DNA of 64,000 bases, from the NCBI RefSeq assembly GCF_000754265.1, contig NZ_CP008985.1, positions 620,001 through 684,000 of the forward strand. Reading direction: 5' to 3'. The notes under the pieces are model-generated. The model saw only the letters and a list, made by a program, of their open reading frames with translations, was not told where the DNA came from and ran no database searches. A program made the translations under genes and the position numbers. Below, piece after piece: positions 10,668 to 21,123 of the stretch. This DNA comes from Candidatus Palibaumannia cicadellinicola. GTDB lineage: Bacteria > Pseudomonadota > Gammaproteobacteria > Enterobacterales > Enterobacteriaceae. The stretch's first letter is position 1. Every line of letters starts with the position of its first letter.

Positions 10668-13600
10668 ATGTTCACTATTTATCATTCTAACCAACTAGAT
10701 TTGCTAAAAACTCTAACTGCTAGATTAATATCTCACTGTCAGCTACGTGATCCGCTACAACCAGAAGTAATATTGGTGCAGAGCTATGGTATGGCACAGT
10801 GGATGCAGATGGAGTTAGCGGTCTCATTTAGTATTGCAGCTAATATTAACTTTTCCTTACCTGCAAGTTTCATCTGGAAAATGTTTACCTGTGTACTACC
10901 AGATGTTCCCGCCGAAAGTATGTTCTCTAAGTCAGCAATGACTTGGAGATTAATGACAATCATGCAGCGTTTTTACAATCAACCTAATTTTGATGTGATT
11001 GGTGAGTATCTACGTGATGACGTAGATAAGCGCAAACAGTTTCATTTTGCAGCACGTGTTGCAGATCTCTTTGACCAATATCTTGTCTTTCGCCCCGACT
11101 GGTTAGAAAGATGGCAGCATGGTAAACTACTGGATAATTTAGGTGAGGATCAACGCTGGCAAGCTAAGCTGTGGCAAGCATTAATCGAAGATATTTCTAG
11201 TACAAATATTTTCTTATGGCATCGTGCTAATTTATATCAGTGCTTCATTAATACCCTAATGCAAAGTGCAAAACGTCCACCAGGATTGCCTGATAGGATA
11301 TTTCTTTGCGGAATTTCTTCACTACCACCTACTTATTTGCAAGCACTACAGGCGCTGGGCAACCATATAGATATTCATTTCATGTTCATAAATCCCTGCC
11401 GTTACTACTGGGGAGACATACGTAATAATACGTGTCTCACCCTACCCCTACTACAAGGACACTATCAGACGCTGACACTTAACGACCAAAGAGATCAGCC
11501 AACAGGTAATCCTCTATTAGCATCTTGGGGTAAACTAGGCAGAGATACTTTATATATGTTATCTCAGCTAAATAACGTGCAGGAAGTAGAAGCTTTTGTC
11601 GAATCATCTGGGAAAGAATGCCTGCTTAGTTTATTACAGCAAGATATACTAGAGGACTATACGGTGTATAGAGTTCACTCTGATATGCCGAATTATACCA
11701 AGAGCAAAAGATTGCTACAACTTACAGATCGTTCTCTAAGTATACACCTTTGCCATAGTCCACAGCGAGAAATAGAAGTTTTACACGATAGTCTACTGAA
11801 TATTATGGCGCTCGAAACATATATTTTACCGCGTGAAGTAATTGTCATGGTTGCTGATATTGATCTTTATACCCCGGCTATTCAGGCAGTATTCGGCAAT
11901 GCTGTAGCAGATCGTTATCTGCCGTTTGCTATTTCTGATCGTCAAGTAAGACATATCCATCCGGTGTTACCGGTTTTTCTCAGTCTACTTGAACTACCAC
12001 GTAGTAGATTTACCGCTGAACAAGTATTAGCTCTGCTAGAGATTCCAACGCTAGCAGCCCGTTTCTCGATTAGTAAAGAACATTTGAAGTTATTACGTCA
12101 ATGGGTAGCAGAATCTGGGATTCGCTGGGGGCTCGATGATGATACCCAGCGTGATCTGATGTTGCCAGCAACTGGTCAACATACCTGGCAGTTTGGTTTA
12201 AACCGCATGTTGTTAGGCTATGCGATGGAGAGTAAAAGCGGAGCTTGGCAGGGAATTCTACCTTATGATGAATCAAGCGGACTAATAGCTGAATTGGTAG
12301 GCAAGTTGGCGGAACTACTTATGATATTACGCCGCTGGCGCAATAACTTAGCTAAGCCTCGTCAGCTAAAAGAATGGCTAACCTGCGCAAGCGATATAAT
12401 AAAAGATTTTTTCATCCCGGAAGTTGAGTTCGAAGCGGAAACCGCGCTGGCGATCGTAGTAAATAACTGGCAGCAGATGCTGCAGCTTGGTATCGAAGCA
12501 AATTATGATCAACTCGTACCAATTACTATACTATATGATGAACTAATCATACGTCTTAAGAAAGAACGGACAAGCCAACGTTTTCTGGCAGGTCACATAA
12601 ACTTTTGTACCATTATGCCAATGCGCTCGATTCCTTTTAAAGTAGTTTGTCTGCTCGGAATGAACGACGGTGTATACCCGCATTCTAAGTTACCGGTAGG
12701 TTTCGATTTAATTGCACAGCAGCCGCGTTGCGGCGATCGTAATAGGCGCGATGAAGATCGCTATCTTTTTCTTGAAGCATTATTATCTGCCCAACAACGA
12801 CTATACATCAGTTTTATTGGTAGGGCAATCCAAGATAATACGCCACGCTATCCATCGGTATTGGTTCGTGAGCTAACTGATTATATTGCACAAAGTTTTT
12901 ATCTCCCCGGTGATGAACAGCTTGACGAAGAAACGAGCGCGATGCATGTGCGGACTCAGTTATGGCAATGGCACAGTCGCATGCCTTTTGCGCCTGAAAA
13001 TTTTATACCAGGTAGTGAAAATCATAGTTTTGCTAAGGAATGGCTTGGAGCCGCTAAAGTTAAAGCTAGTTGTGATGTTGAGGGCAAGCCACCAAATTTT
13101 ATTAGGTTACTAAAGGGTAAATCAGAAGATGTGCTGTTGTTAGATAATTTGCATCGTTTTTATAACCATCCAGTACGTGCCTGGTTTCAGCAGAGACTAG
13201 CTATTTGGTTTTGCAAAGAACCACAAGATATCGCTGAAGCAGAACCATTTACTATAACTGGTATTAACCGTTATCAGATTAACGAAATACTATTAAAGAC
13301 ACTCATTGAAGAAAAAGACCTTGATGTATTATACCAAAAAGTGCGTGCAGCTGGTCTACTAACTTATGGTGCTTTTGGCAAATTATACTGGACCAAACAG
13401 TGCCATAAAATGACGATATTAGCAGATAATATACGTAGATTTCTTCTGCCGGAGCCGCGTAGCCAGGAAGTCATATTAACTATTGGTAACACAGAGCTGA
13501 CTGGCTGGTTATCGCAAGTGCAAGATAATGGCTTATTACGCTGGCGTCCGAGTTATCTTGCTATGAAAGATGGTTTACAACTATGGATCGAACATCTTGC

Positions 13601-14042
13601 CTATTGCGCTATGGGCGGTAAGGGTGAAAGCCGTATGTTTGGTACCAATAGTCAGTGGCATTTCTTAGCAGTCTCAGCAGAGGAAGCTCAGAAGTATTTA
13701 CAAATTATAGTTAATGGTTATTGGCAAGGAATGTCAGAGCCCTTATTTTTACTAAATCGTTCAGGTGGAGCATGGCTTCATTACTGCTTTAACCGTAAAA
13801 CTAGGACTATAAATTGGGAAGAAAACTGTCAAAGAGAAGCGCGTGATAAAATGATGCAGGCTTGGCAAGGAGATAAATTTTTTCCTGGTGAAAATAGCGA
13901 TCCCTATTTACAACGGCTAATACGTGAATTTAATGAAAAAGATATTATAGCAACAATTAAAGCGGCAGAGTCTTATTTTCTACCACTGTTAAAGCGTAAT
14001 ATTGCGGATATTATCAAATATGACTCAAAGGAAAATCAATAA
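10668..14042 (+). CDS. recC: Exodeoxyribonuclease V gamma subunit
   Basis: RecC splits the strands ahead of the RecBCD motors and reads the Chi octamer in the 3' strand. 1124 aa against 1122 in E. coli and colinear throughout (FHVCHSPQ equivalent LCHSPQREIEVLHD, PADRYLP-like VADRYLPFAISDR, ESGIRWGLDDD, MPMRSIPFKVVCLLGMNDGVYP, RRDEDRYLFLEAL). Most positions reported to contact Chi in E. coli are kept by alignment: Q38, Q44, L64, W70, the DLFDQ block at 133-137, R in WHRANLY and D in RRDED. The exception is residue 40, Tyr here (VQSYGMAQW) instead of Thr. It overlaps recB by 23 nt; the protease gene ptrA that separates them in E. coli is gone. Confidence 0.98.
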   Translation: MFTIYHSNQLDLLKTLTARLISHCQLRDPLQPEVILVQSYGMAQWMQMELAVSFSIAANINFSLPASFIWKMFTCVLPDVPAESMFSKSAMTWRLMTIMQRFYNQPNFDVIGEYLRDDVDKRKQFHFAARVADLFDQYLVFRPDWLERWQHGKLLDNLGEDQRWQAKLWQALIEDISSTNIFLWHRANLYQCFINTLMQSAKRPPGLPDRIFLCGISSLPPTYLQALQALGNHIDIHFMFINPCRYYWGDIRNNTCLTLPLLQGHYQTLTLNDQRDQPTGNPLLASWGKLGRDTLYMLSQLNNVQEVEAFVESSGKECLLSLLQQDILEDYTVYRVHSDMPNYTKSKRLLQLTDRSLSIHLCHSPQREIEVLHDSLLNIMALETYILPREVIVMVADIDLYTPAIQAVFGNAVADRYLPFAISDRQVRHIHPVLPVFLSLLELPRSRFTAEQVLALLEIPTLAARFSISKEHLKLLRQWVAESGIRWGLDDDTQRDLMLPATGQHTWQFGLNRMLLGYAMESKSGAWQGILPYDESSGLIAELVGKLAELLMILRRWRNNLAKPRQLKEWLTCASDIIKDFFIPEVEFEAETALAIVVNNWQQMLQLGIEANYDQLVPITILYDELIIRLKKERTSQRFLAGHINFCTIMPMRSIPFKVVCLLGMNDGVYPHSKLPVGFDLIAQQPRCGDRNRRDEDRYLFLEALLSAQQRLYISFIGRAIQDNTPRYPSVLVRELTDYIAQSFYLPGDEQLDEETSAMHVRTQLWQWHSRMPFAPENFIPGSENHSFAKEWLGAAKVKASCDVEGKPPNFIRLLKGKSEDVLLLDNLHRFYNHPVRAWFQQRLAIWFCKEPQDIAEAEPFTITGINRYQINEILLKTLIEEKDLDVLYQKVRAAGLLTYGAFGKLYWTKQCHKMTILADNIRRFLLPEPRSQEVILTIGNTELTGWLSQVQDNGLLRWRPSYLAMKDGLQLWIEHLAYCAMGGKGESRMFGTNSQWHFLAVSAEEAQKYLQIIVNGYWQGMSEPLFLLNRSGGAWLHYCFNRKTRTINWEENCQREARDKMMQAWQGDKFFPGENSDPYLQRLIREFNEKDIIATIKAAESYFLPLLKRNIADIIKYDSKENQ

Positions 14043-17000
14043 GTTTAGCACAACACACAGTCTTATTAACCCAATTACTTTGCCGCTCCAACATAGTTGC
14101 TTGATAGAAGCTTCTGCTGGTACCGGAAAAACCTATACTTTAGTTGCACTTTATCTTAGATTGCTACTAGGTCTAGGCGGAGAATCCGCCTACTATCGGC
14201 CATTAAGCGTAAAAGAAATTTTATTAGTAACATTTACGGAGGCAATAACCCAAGAGCTACGTTGCCGTATCCGCGAGAATATTCACCGTTTACGTCTGTC
14301 CTGTTTTTGTGGCTACAGTAACGATCCACTACTAGCAGCCCTACTAGTACAACTAAAAAATTTGCCACTAGCTGCCCGCCAATTACTTACTGCAGAACAG
14401 CAAATAGATGAGGCAGCGATATTTACAATTCATAGTTTTTGCAAGAGGATGCTCAATCATAGCTCGCTAGAATCTGCAGTGCTGTTTCCAAACCATTTTG
14501 TAGAAGATGAATCATATTTGCTTCAACAGGTAAGTGCTGACTTCTGGCGGCGTTACTGCTATCCATTACCAGAGACGATAGCGCGAATAATTCAGCAGCA
14601 GTGGAAAAGCCCTAATCATCTCCTAATAGAACTCTTGCCTTATCTACATAGCGAAGCGCTAGTTGTCTCTAATCCACTCAATAAAAATAAGTCAATTATT
14701 GATTGTCATAACAGCATTATTGCCAAGATTAATGCATTGAAGCAACAATGGAATACTTTTGCACAGCATCTACCTCTGATCCTTAAGAGAAATAATTTAA
14801 ATAGCTTAGTATATAGTAAAAAAAATCTATTGTGCTGGCTCAAAAAAATAAGTATATGGGCTCATGAACCAACAGTGGATTACGAAATCCCAAAGGAATT
14901 AGAACGATTCAAAACTTCGGTACTAAAGAAAAATACTTGCCGGGGAGAACCCCAGCATCATTTATTATTTGAGTCTATAGAAGAATTATACCGTCAACCC
15001 TTGTCGCTGCGAGAATTCATTTTGATGTTAGCGCTTGATGAGATACGCCAATCTTTAGCGCAAGAAAAAAAACTACGGGATGAGATTGGATTTGATGATT
15101 TACTCAAACGTTTCGAGAGCGCACTAGCTAGCAAGGGAGGCGAAGCTATCGCACAGGCTGTGCGTAGTAGATATCCGGTGGCGATGATTGATGAATTCCA
15201 GGATACAGACCCACAGCAATACCGCATATTTAACCGTTTATATGGCGTGTCTACTAGCTCAGTATTATTACTCATTGCTGATCCTAAACAAGCTATTTAC
15301 TCATTTCGTGGTGCGGATATTTTTACTTATATGCGCGCGCGTGAATTAGTAAAGTATCACTACACACTTGATACTAACTGGCGGTCTGCTCCTGGAATGA
15401 TAAATGCTGTTAATCAGCTATTCCTATGCTTACCTACGCCATTTATTTTTCGCGATATTCCATTTCAACCAGTAGCTGCTGCAAAGTGTAACGCTAGGTT
15501 GCGGTTTTTACTACACAACAAACCACAACCTGCAATGTTATTATGGCTACAAGTAAGTAATGCCGTAGGAGTTAGTGATTACCAAAAGATTATGGCGCGC
15601 CAGTGTGCTACCACTGTAAGCGACTGGCTAAGAGCCGCCTCTTCTGGGCTAGCATGGTTGGAAGGAAATCAAAGAAAGCAGCCATTACAGGCATCGGATA
15701 TTGCGGTTTTGGTACGCGACCGCAACGAAGCAGCACTAATTAGCGATGCACTGACAGTATTATCGATCCAGTCTATTTACCTTTCTAACCTTAATAGTGT
15801 GTTTAATACAGCTGAGGCACGTGAAATAATGTGGCTATTACAGGCTGCTTTGGAGCCTGAACAAGACACTAAACTACGCTGCGCTTTAGCTACTAGCTTA
15901 CTAGGCTGTGACGCTGAGGTTATCGAGGCTTTTAATAGTGATGAGTACTATCGTAATAAATGGATAGCTGAATTTACTACCTACCGTAACATTTGGCTAC
16001 AGCGCGGCGTTTGGCCTATGTTGCATCATATAATAATTAGAAACAGTATGGCAGAATTATTACTAGCCCGCAGCGGCGGTGAGCGTTGTTTTACAAACGT
16101 GTTACATTTAGGTGAGTTATTACAGGAAGTATCGGTACAGCTAGATAATGAATATGCGCTAGTGCGTTGGCTGTCTTCGCAGATTAGATCACCAAATAAG
16201 AAGGATAAAAATCAGCAACTGTGGCTAGAAAGCGATAGTCATCTAGTGCAGATTATGACTGTACATAAATCTAAAGGATTAGAGTTTCCACTAGTTATAC
16301 TTCCGTTTGCTTGTAATTTCCGACAGAAAAAATCGTCGTTATTTCATGATAGACAACAATATCAAGCCTGGTTTGATTTAAGTGCGTCGCCTAATAGTAT
16401 CAAGCTAACGGAAGAGGAACGTCTAGCAGAAGATTTACGGCTATTGTATGTAGCAGTAACTCGTTCAATTTACCACTGCTGTATCGGCATCGCTCCGCTA
16501 TTTCATGGTAGTCGTCAAAAAACTGGTACTAGCGATTTGCACTTCAGTGCCTTAGGTTACCTAATACAACAGGGAAATGTTGGTAACGCGATATTTCTAC
16601 GTAGCCAATTAGAAAAGTTGCGGTATCGTGCAGGAGGAGATATAGCATTATGTGACATTAATAATCCACAATCTTTGCCGCTGACATCTGTACCAGCACA
16701 AACTACTAATATCGCTCTGAGGGCACGATCTTGGCAAACTCCTTCATTTGATCTCTGGCGAGTAACCAGTTACACGGGTTTACAACAAAACAGCACATCG
16801 GTCATGGTAGATCGACAACCACGGTTTAATGTAGAGCCAGCTGGCAATAACCATAACTACCAGCAGAATATACAGCAACTAACACCACATACTTTCCCAT
16901 GTGGTGCATTAGCTGGAAAGTTTTTACACAGCCTATTCGAAAATCTAGATTTTACTAAGTCACTAGATAGTAATTGGTTGAGTAGAGAGCTAATGAAAAA

Positions 17001-17598
17001 TTGTCTCGATCAAAGTTGGCTCCCAGTCCTTCAACAGTGGATCAAAAAAGTAGTTACTACGTCGCTTAACGGTACTACGCTGTCACTCAATAGGCTAAAT
17101 CGCGGGAGTTGTTGTGCTGAGTTACCATTTATACTACCGGTAAATACAGTCGTTAAGGCGCAAGATATGGATAAGTTATGTAAGCATTATGATCTTTTGT
17201 CAGCGCGTTGTCCCCCGCTAGATTTTCCACCAGTAAAAGGAATGCTGAAAGGAGTGATTGATCTCGTGTTTTGTTGGCAAGAGCGTTATTACCTGCTGGA
17301 TTATAAATCTAACTGGCTTGGTCAGGACAATGATGCTTACACCAAGTTGGCCGTAGAGCAGGCAATGATCATACATAGATACGAATTACAATACCAGCTT
17401 TATACCCTAGCGCTGCACCGCTATATGCGTCAAAGATTGGTAGATTACGACTATCAACGTAATTTTGGTGGGATTTTTTATCTTTTTCTCCGTGGTGTTA
17501 ACATTGATTTACCTTGTAATAGTATTTATACGTGTCGGCCAGATGTAGCGCTAATAAATAGATTAGATCAGATGTTTAGCGGCGAAGCATATACTTAA
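14020..17598 (+). CDS. recB: Exodeoxyribonuclease V beta subunit
   Basis: 3'-5' SF1 helicase and nuclease of RecBCD, which also loads RecA after Chi. 1192 aa from the ATG at 14020 (E. coli 1180); an in-frame TTG at 14002 would add six residues. Walker A is IEASAGTGKTYT, motif II is MIDEFQDTDPQQYRIF, and later helicase motifs include DPKQAIYSFRGAD, TNWRSAPGM, VHKSKGLEFPLV and YVAVTRS. The C-terminal nuclease keeps KGVIDLVF and the catalytic DYKSNWLG, so both activities should be present. The start lies within the end of recC, suggesting translational coupling. recD follows after 69 nt. Confidence 0.97.
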   Translation: MTQRKINKFSTTHSLINPITLPLQHSCLIEASAGTGKTYTLVALYLRLLLGLGGESAYYRPLSVKEILLVTFTEAITQELRCRIRENIHRLRLSCFCGYSNDPLLAALLVQLKNLPLAARQLLTAEQQIDEAAIFTIHSFCKRMLNHSSLESAVLFPNHFVEDESYLLQQVSADFWRRYCYPLPETIARIIQQQWKSPNHLLIELLPYLHSEALVVSNPLNKNKSIIDCHNSIIAKINALKQQWNTFAQHLPLILKRNNLNSLVYSKKNLLCWLKKISIWAHEPTVDYEIPKELERFKTSVLKKNTCRGEPQHHLLFESIEELYRQPLSLREFILMLALDEIRQSLAQEKKLRDEIGFDDLLKRFESALASKGGEAIAQAVRSRYPVAMIDEFQDTDPQQYRIFNRLYGVSTSSVLLLIADPKQAIYSFRGADIFTYMRARELVKYHYTLDTNWRSAPGMINAVNQLFLCLPTPFIFRDIPFQPVAAAKCNARLRFLLHNKPQPAMLLWLQVSNAVGVSDYQKIMARQCATTVSDWLRAASSGLAWLEGNQRKQPLQASDIAVLVRDRNEAALISDALTVLSIQSIYLSNLNSVFNTAEAREIMWLLQAALEPEQDTKLRCALATSLLGCDAEVIEAFNSDEYYRNKWIAEFTTYRNIWLQRGVWPMLHHIIIRNSMAELLLARSGGERCFTNVLHLGELLQEVSVQLDNEYALVRWLSSQIRSPNKKDKNQQLWLESDSHLVQIMTVHKSKGLEFPLVILPFACNFRQKKSSLFHDRQQYQAWFDLSASPNSIKLTEEERLAEDLRLLYVAVTRSIYHCCIGIAPLFHGSRQKTGTSDLHFSALGYLIQQGNVGNAIFLRSQLEKLRYRAGGDIALCDINNPQSLPLTSVPAQTTNIALRARSWQTPSFDLWRVTSYTGLQQNSTSVMVDRQPRFNVEPAGNNHNYQQNIQQLTPHTFPCGALAGKFLHSLFENLDFTKSLDSNWLSRELMKNCLDQSWLPVLQQWIKKVVTTSLNGTTLSLNRLNRGSCCAELPFILPVNTVVKAQDMDKLCKHYDLLSARCPPLDFPPVKGMLKGVIDLVFCWQERYYLLDYKSNWLGQDNDAYTKLAVEQAMIIHRYELQYQLYTLALHRYMRQRLVDYDYQRNFGGIFYLFLRGVNIDLPCNSIYTCRPDVALINRLDQMFSGEAYT

Positions 17599-17667
17599 GG
17601 TCAATTGAATATTGAACCTAAACCTAAGTATTAATATTAATCAATCATTTCAGCTACAGGTATCTAA

Positions 17668-19551
17668 ATGGAAGAAATTATACTTCAGGCACAAAAGCTA
17701 TGTTTATGGCGACCGTTAGATATTCAATTTGCTCGTATGGTGGCAGCGCCATCACATTCACCACAGGCATTATTGCTCGCAAGCGCTTGTCTTAGTGCTG
17801 ATGTAGGGTTAGGGCATGTCTGTCTACCGCTATTACTATTAACACCTAAGAAACTATTCGACGGTCGCTACCCAAAACTAGCGTTACAAGCGTGGCAACA
17901 AGTTGGTAGCCTAAAGCTTAAAGCTTGGCAACATTTACTACTAACATCACCATCCGTCAGTGATGGTTCACGCTCAACACCCTTAGTACTAGATAACCAG
18001 CGTCTTTATTTGCATCGTATGTGGCGATATGAATGCACAATTGCGTATTTTTTTCAACGGCAGTTTAGACCACGAGTTGTCACTGATGAGAACCGTATTC
18101 GTGCCGTACTAAATAGGCTGTTCCCGACCAAAGATCAGATGATTAACTGGCATAAAATTGCTATTGCTGTAGCGCTAATCGACCAAGTAGTGCTGATATC
18201 AGGGGGTCCTGGTACCGGTAAAACTACAATTGTGGCTAAATTACTAGCAGCAATATTGCTTCTAAGTGATAACGCGCGTTTGCGCATAATGATAGCTGCC
18301 CCAACTGGTAAAGCCGCTGCCCGCTTGAGCGAGTCCCTTGCTCAAGCAATACAAAAGATGCAATTAGATAACAGTTTGCGACAACAGATAGCTTGTCAGG
18401 CTATTACTCTACATCGATTGTTAGGTGCGCAACCTAATAGTCAGCGCATGCGCTACCATAATGATAATCAGTTGCATATAGATGTTCTTATTATTGATGA
18501 AGCATCAATGGTTGATTTTAGGATGATGGCTAATATTATCGATGCTCTGCCGGCGCACACTAGGGTCATTTTTCTTGGCGATCGCTATCAGTTAGCATCG
18601 GTCGAAACCGGAGCAGTATTTAGAGATTTATGTCAATTTGCGAATACTGGTTACAGCGTTCAGCGCTGTCAAGAACTATCCAGGTTGACTGGTTATAGAC
18701 TCTCTACTAAAAAAAATCACGAGGGTAGGTATGATAGTAGGTATAAAATAGCCGATAGTCTATGTTTATTACGTAAAAGCTACCGTTTTAACTACCATTC
18801 TGGTATTAGCCGTTTAGCTCACGCTATTAATGTTGGTGATATACAAAATACTCTAGCGTTACTAAATTCGAAACAATATGCGGACATTCACTATATACCT
18901 AGACGAGAGGAACAGGATTACCAAAAGATGATAAATGACTCTATTACTAGCTACTACTACTATTTGAAACTGGTATATGCAGGTGAATCACCACACGCTA
19001 TCATAGCAAAGTTTAACAATTACCGGTTACTAACCACACTACGTGAAGGTCAATTTGGTGTCTCTGGCTTAAATAGTAGTATTGAGCAAATGTTGATGAA
19101 CTACGGTCTGATTAAGAAAATAGGCTGCAGTTATGCTGGCCGGCCGATTATAATTCTACATAACGCGCCGTCACTCGGTTTATATAACGGAGATATTGGA
19201 ATGGTGCTTTCGTCCGGGCAGCATATACTATGTGCGTATTTTATATTGCCTGATAGCAGCATTAAAGCTGTGCCAATAAGCTGTCTCCCGAAACACGAAA
19301 CTGCTTTTGCCATGACAGTACATAAATCGCAGGGATCAGAGTTTACGCATACAGCGCTGGTACTACCAGACAATATATGCCCAGTATTAACACGTGAGCT
19401 TCTATATACTGGAGTGACTAGAGCACGCCAACTCCTTTATATTTATGCTCCTGATAATGGTATCCTAGCTCAGACTATTGCTACTACTATTCAGCGTCGT
19501 AGCGGACTAAAAGAACGGTTCTTATCAGAACCTAACAGCTACACACTCTAG
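17668..19551 (+). CDS. recD: Exodeoxyribonuclease V alpha subunit
   Basis: 5'-3' SF1 helicase of RecBCD, the fast motor that also controls the nuclease. 627 aa against 608 in E. coli. Walker A is ISGGPGTGKTTIVAKLL, followed by AAPTGKAAARLSESL, the DEAS Walker B (IDEASMVDFRMM), LGDRYQLASVETGAVFRDL, and C-terminal helicase motifs AMTVHKSQGSEFTHTALVLP and YTGVTRARQLLYIY. The extra length lies around residues 340-370, a poorly conserved linker. With recB and recC intact, a complete double-strand-break repair enzyme is predicted; recA is not in this window. Confidence 0.97.
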   Translation: MEEIILQAQKLCLWRPLDIQFARMVAAPSHSPQALLLASACLSADVGLGHVCLPLLLLTPKKLFDGRYPKLALQAWQQVGSLKLKAWQHLLLTSPSVSDGSRSTPLVLDNQRLYLHRMWRYECTIAYFFQRQFRPRVVTDENRIRAVLNRLFPTKDQMINWHKIAIAVALIDQVVLISGGPGTGKTTIVAKLLAAILLLSDNARLRIMIAAPTGKAAARLSESLAQAIQKMQLDNSLRQQIACQAITLHRLLGAQPNSQRMRYHNDNQLHIDVLIIDEASMVDFRMMANIIDALPAHTRVIFLGDRYQLASVETGAVFRDLCQFANTGYSVQRCQELSRLTGYRLSTKKNHEGRYDSRYKIADSLCLLRKSYRFNYHSGISRLAHAINVGDIQNTLALLNSKQYADIHYIPRREEQDYQKMINDSITSYYYYLKLVYAGESPHAIIAKFNNYRLLTTLREGQFGVSGLNSSIEQMLMNYGLIKKIGCSYAGRPIIILHNAPSLGLYNGDIGMVLSSGQHILCAYFILPDSSIKAVPISCLPKHETAFAMTVHKSQGSEFTHTALVLPDNICPVLTRELLYTGVTRARQLLYIYAPDNGILAQTIATTIQRRSGLKERFLSEPNSYTL

Positions 19552-19681
19552 CTTTATTAATCTTTTGAACTGAATTGCATTATAATACAGCATTATATGA
19601 TAATTAAAAGTCAAAGCAAAAAGTAATAGGCTGTACTTGATTTGGTAAAGGACAACGATGACAAAATGAGGATAACAGAGA

Positions 19682-20314
19682 ATGGTTCTTGGTAAACCAC
19701 AAACTGACCCTACACTAGAATGGTTCTTGTCTCATTGCCATATTCATACGTATCCATCGAAGAGTACGTTGATTTACCAGGGTGAAAAAGCAGATACTCT
19801 CTACTACCTTGTGAAGGGTTCAGTGGCGGTGCTGATAAAGGATGAAGAAGGCAAAGAAATGATTCTCTCTTATCTTAATAAAGATAATTTTATTGGTGAG
19901 TTAGGATTATTTGAAGAAAGTCAGGAACGTAGCGCTTGGGTGCGAGCAAAAACTGCTTGCGAAATAGCTGAAATATCTTATAAAAAATTCCGACAGCTTA
20001 TTCAAGTCAATCCGGATATTATTATGCGCCTAGCATCACAGATTGCTAGTCGCCTGCAGGTGACTTCAGAGAAAGTAGGTAATTTAGCTTTCCTTGATGT
20101 TACCGAACGCATTGCACATACCTTACTCAATCTTACTAAACAACCAGATGCTATGACTCATCCAGATGGCATGCAAATAAAAATTACCCGCCAGGAGATC
20201 GGGCAGATTGTTGGATGTTCGCGGGAGACTGTTGGGCGAATTTTAAAAATGCTTGCAGATAAGAATCTTCTCTATGCTCATGGTAAGACGATTGTCGTCT
20301 ATGGTACTCGTTAA
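19682..20314 (+). CDS. crp: cAMP receptor protein
   Basis: Global transcription activator that binds cAMP and, as a dimer, TGTGA-type sites. 210 aa, same length as E. coli and nearly identical: [22 protein letters not shown] at the start, cyclic-nucleotide domain with GELGLFEES and the RSAWVRAKT pocket, C-helix, activating region 1 loop ([13 protein letters not shown]), and a helix-turn-helix ([22 protein letters not shown]) with the DNA-reading R-E-R intact. A GAGGATAACAGAG site precedes the ATG, close to the E. coli leader. A TATAAT at 19581-19586 may be a promoter -10 element, but no convincing -35 is seen. Preservation of this regulator in a reduced genome is notable; cyaA is not in the window. 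Confidence 0.98.
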   Translation: MVLGKPQTDPTLEWFLSHCHIHTYPSKSTLIYQGEKADTLYYLVKGSVAVLIKDEEGKEMILSYLNKDNFIGELGLFEESQERSAWVRAKTACEIAEISYKKFRQLIQVNPDIIMRLASQIASRLQVTSEKVGNLAFLDVTERIAHTLLNLTKQPDAMTHPDGMQIKITRQEIGQIVGCSRETVGRILKMLADKNLLYAHGKTIVVYGTR

Positions 20315-20364
20315 TTTTCTTTAGCATTTTTTCACAGTAAACGGTAACGGTCATATCATTCACG

Positions 20365-20390
20365 AAATAAAATAACGTTACTTTTATTTT
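20365..20390. terminator. Possible weak bidirectional terminator between crp and pabA
   Basis: Between the convergent crp and pabA genes lies AAATAAAA-TAACGTTA-C-TTTTATTT. The arms AAATAAAA (20365-20372) and TTTTATTT (20382-20389) are complementary, with an inner TAACGTTA palindrome. The stem is almost all A-T and ends in T/A runs on both strands. The position suits a terminator, but the stem is weak and this may be chance in an AT-rich spacer. Confidence 0.3.
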
Positions 20391-20430
20391 GCTCACGATG
20401 AGAGCTACTAGCTGTCTAACAATCACAGCA

Positions 20431-21018
20431 TTAGCAACGTAGTCTCAGAAAGTTTTCTAACAACTTATGTCCTTGTTCACTCATAATACTTTCCGGATGA
20501 AACTGTACACCTTTTAGTGCTAGAGAGCGATGTTGGATAGCCATAATTTCATCTTTTTCTCCTGCACGTAAACTCCAGGCTGTAACTTCTAAACAAGGCG
20601 GAATACTAGTGGGATCTAGTACTAAAGAATTATAACGTATCACTTTAAGTGGCTGTGCTAGACCAGCGAAGAGTCCTTCTCTCTGGTGCTGAATCAGCGA
20701 TATTTTGCCATGCATAACTTTATGCGCCTGCACTACCTTCGCACCAAAGACCTGACCAATAGCTTGATGACCAAGGCAAACACCCAGGATAGGCAGTTTG
20801 CCGGCAAAGTAACGGATAGCGTGCAATGAAATACCAGCTTCGTCTGGCGTACCGGGACCAGGTGAAATAACTAGTTGCTGTGGTGCTAACTGCTTAATCT
20901 CCATAATATTAATGTTATCATGTCGTCTTACCTCTACCTGTGCACCTAATTCAGAAAAATATTGATATAGGTTCCAGGTAAATGAATCATAGTTATCGAT
21001 TATCAATAGTTTACTCAT
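20431..21018 (-). CDS. pabA: Aminodeoxychorismate synthase, glutamine amidotransferase component
   Basis: Class I glutamine amidotransferase that feeds ammonia to PabB to make aminodeoxychorismate, precursor of p-aminobenzoate for folate. 195 aa (E. coli PabA 187). N-terminal [18 protein letters not shown], oxyanion loop [13 protein letters not shown], nucleophile cysteine in [12 protein letters not shown], and catalytic HPES ([15 protein letters not shown]). The same fold serves TrpG; PabA is preferred because the residues around KVMHGK and the C-terminus follow E. coli PabA, and pabA is close to crp in E. coli. pabB is not in the window. Convergent with crp, divergent from dnaB. Confidence 0.9.
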   Translation of the reverse strand: MSKLLIIDNYDSFTWNLYQYFSELGAQVEVRRHDNINIMEIKQLAPQQLVISPGPGTPDEAGISLHAIRYFAGKLPILGVCLGHQAIGQVFGAKVVQAHKVMHGKISLIQHQREGLFAGLAQPLKVIRYNSLVLDPTSIPPCLEVTAWSLRAGEKDEIMAIQHRSLALKGVQFHPESIMSEQGHKLLENFLRLRC

Positions 21019-21123
21019 AAAATGGCCTTTAAATTGGTTACAAAGCGCATAGGATATCTTTCTAAGAGAGGATACAATGTGTTATCTCCCCGTTAATTCT
21101 CTATCAAGCAAAGTAATCATTTT

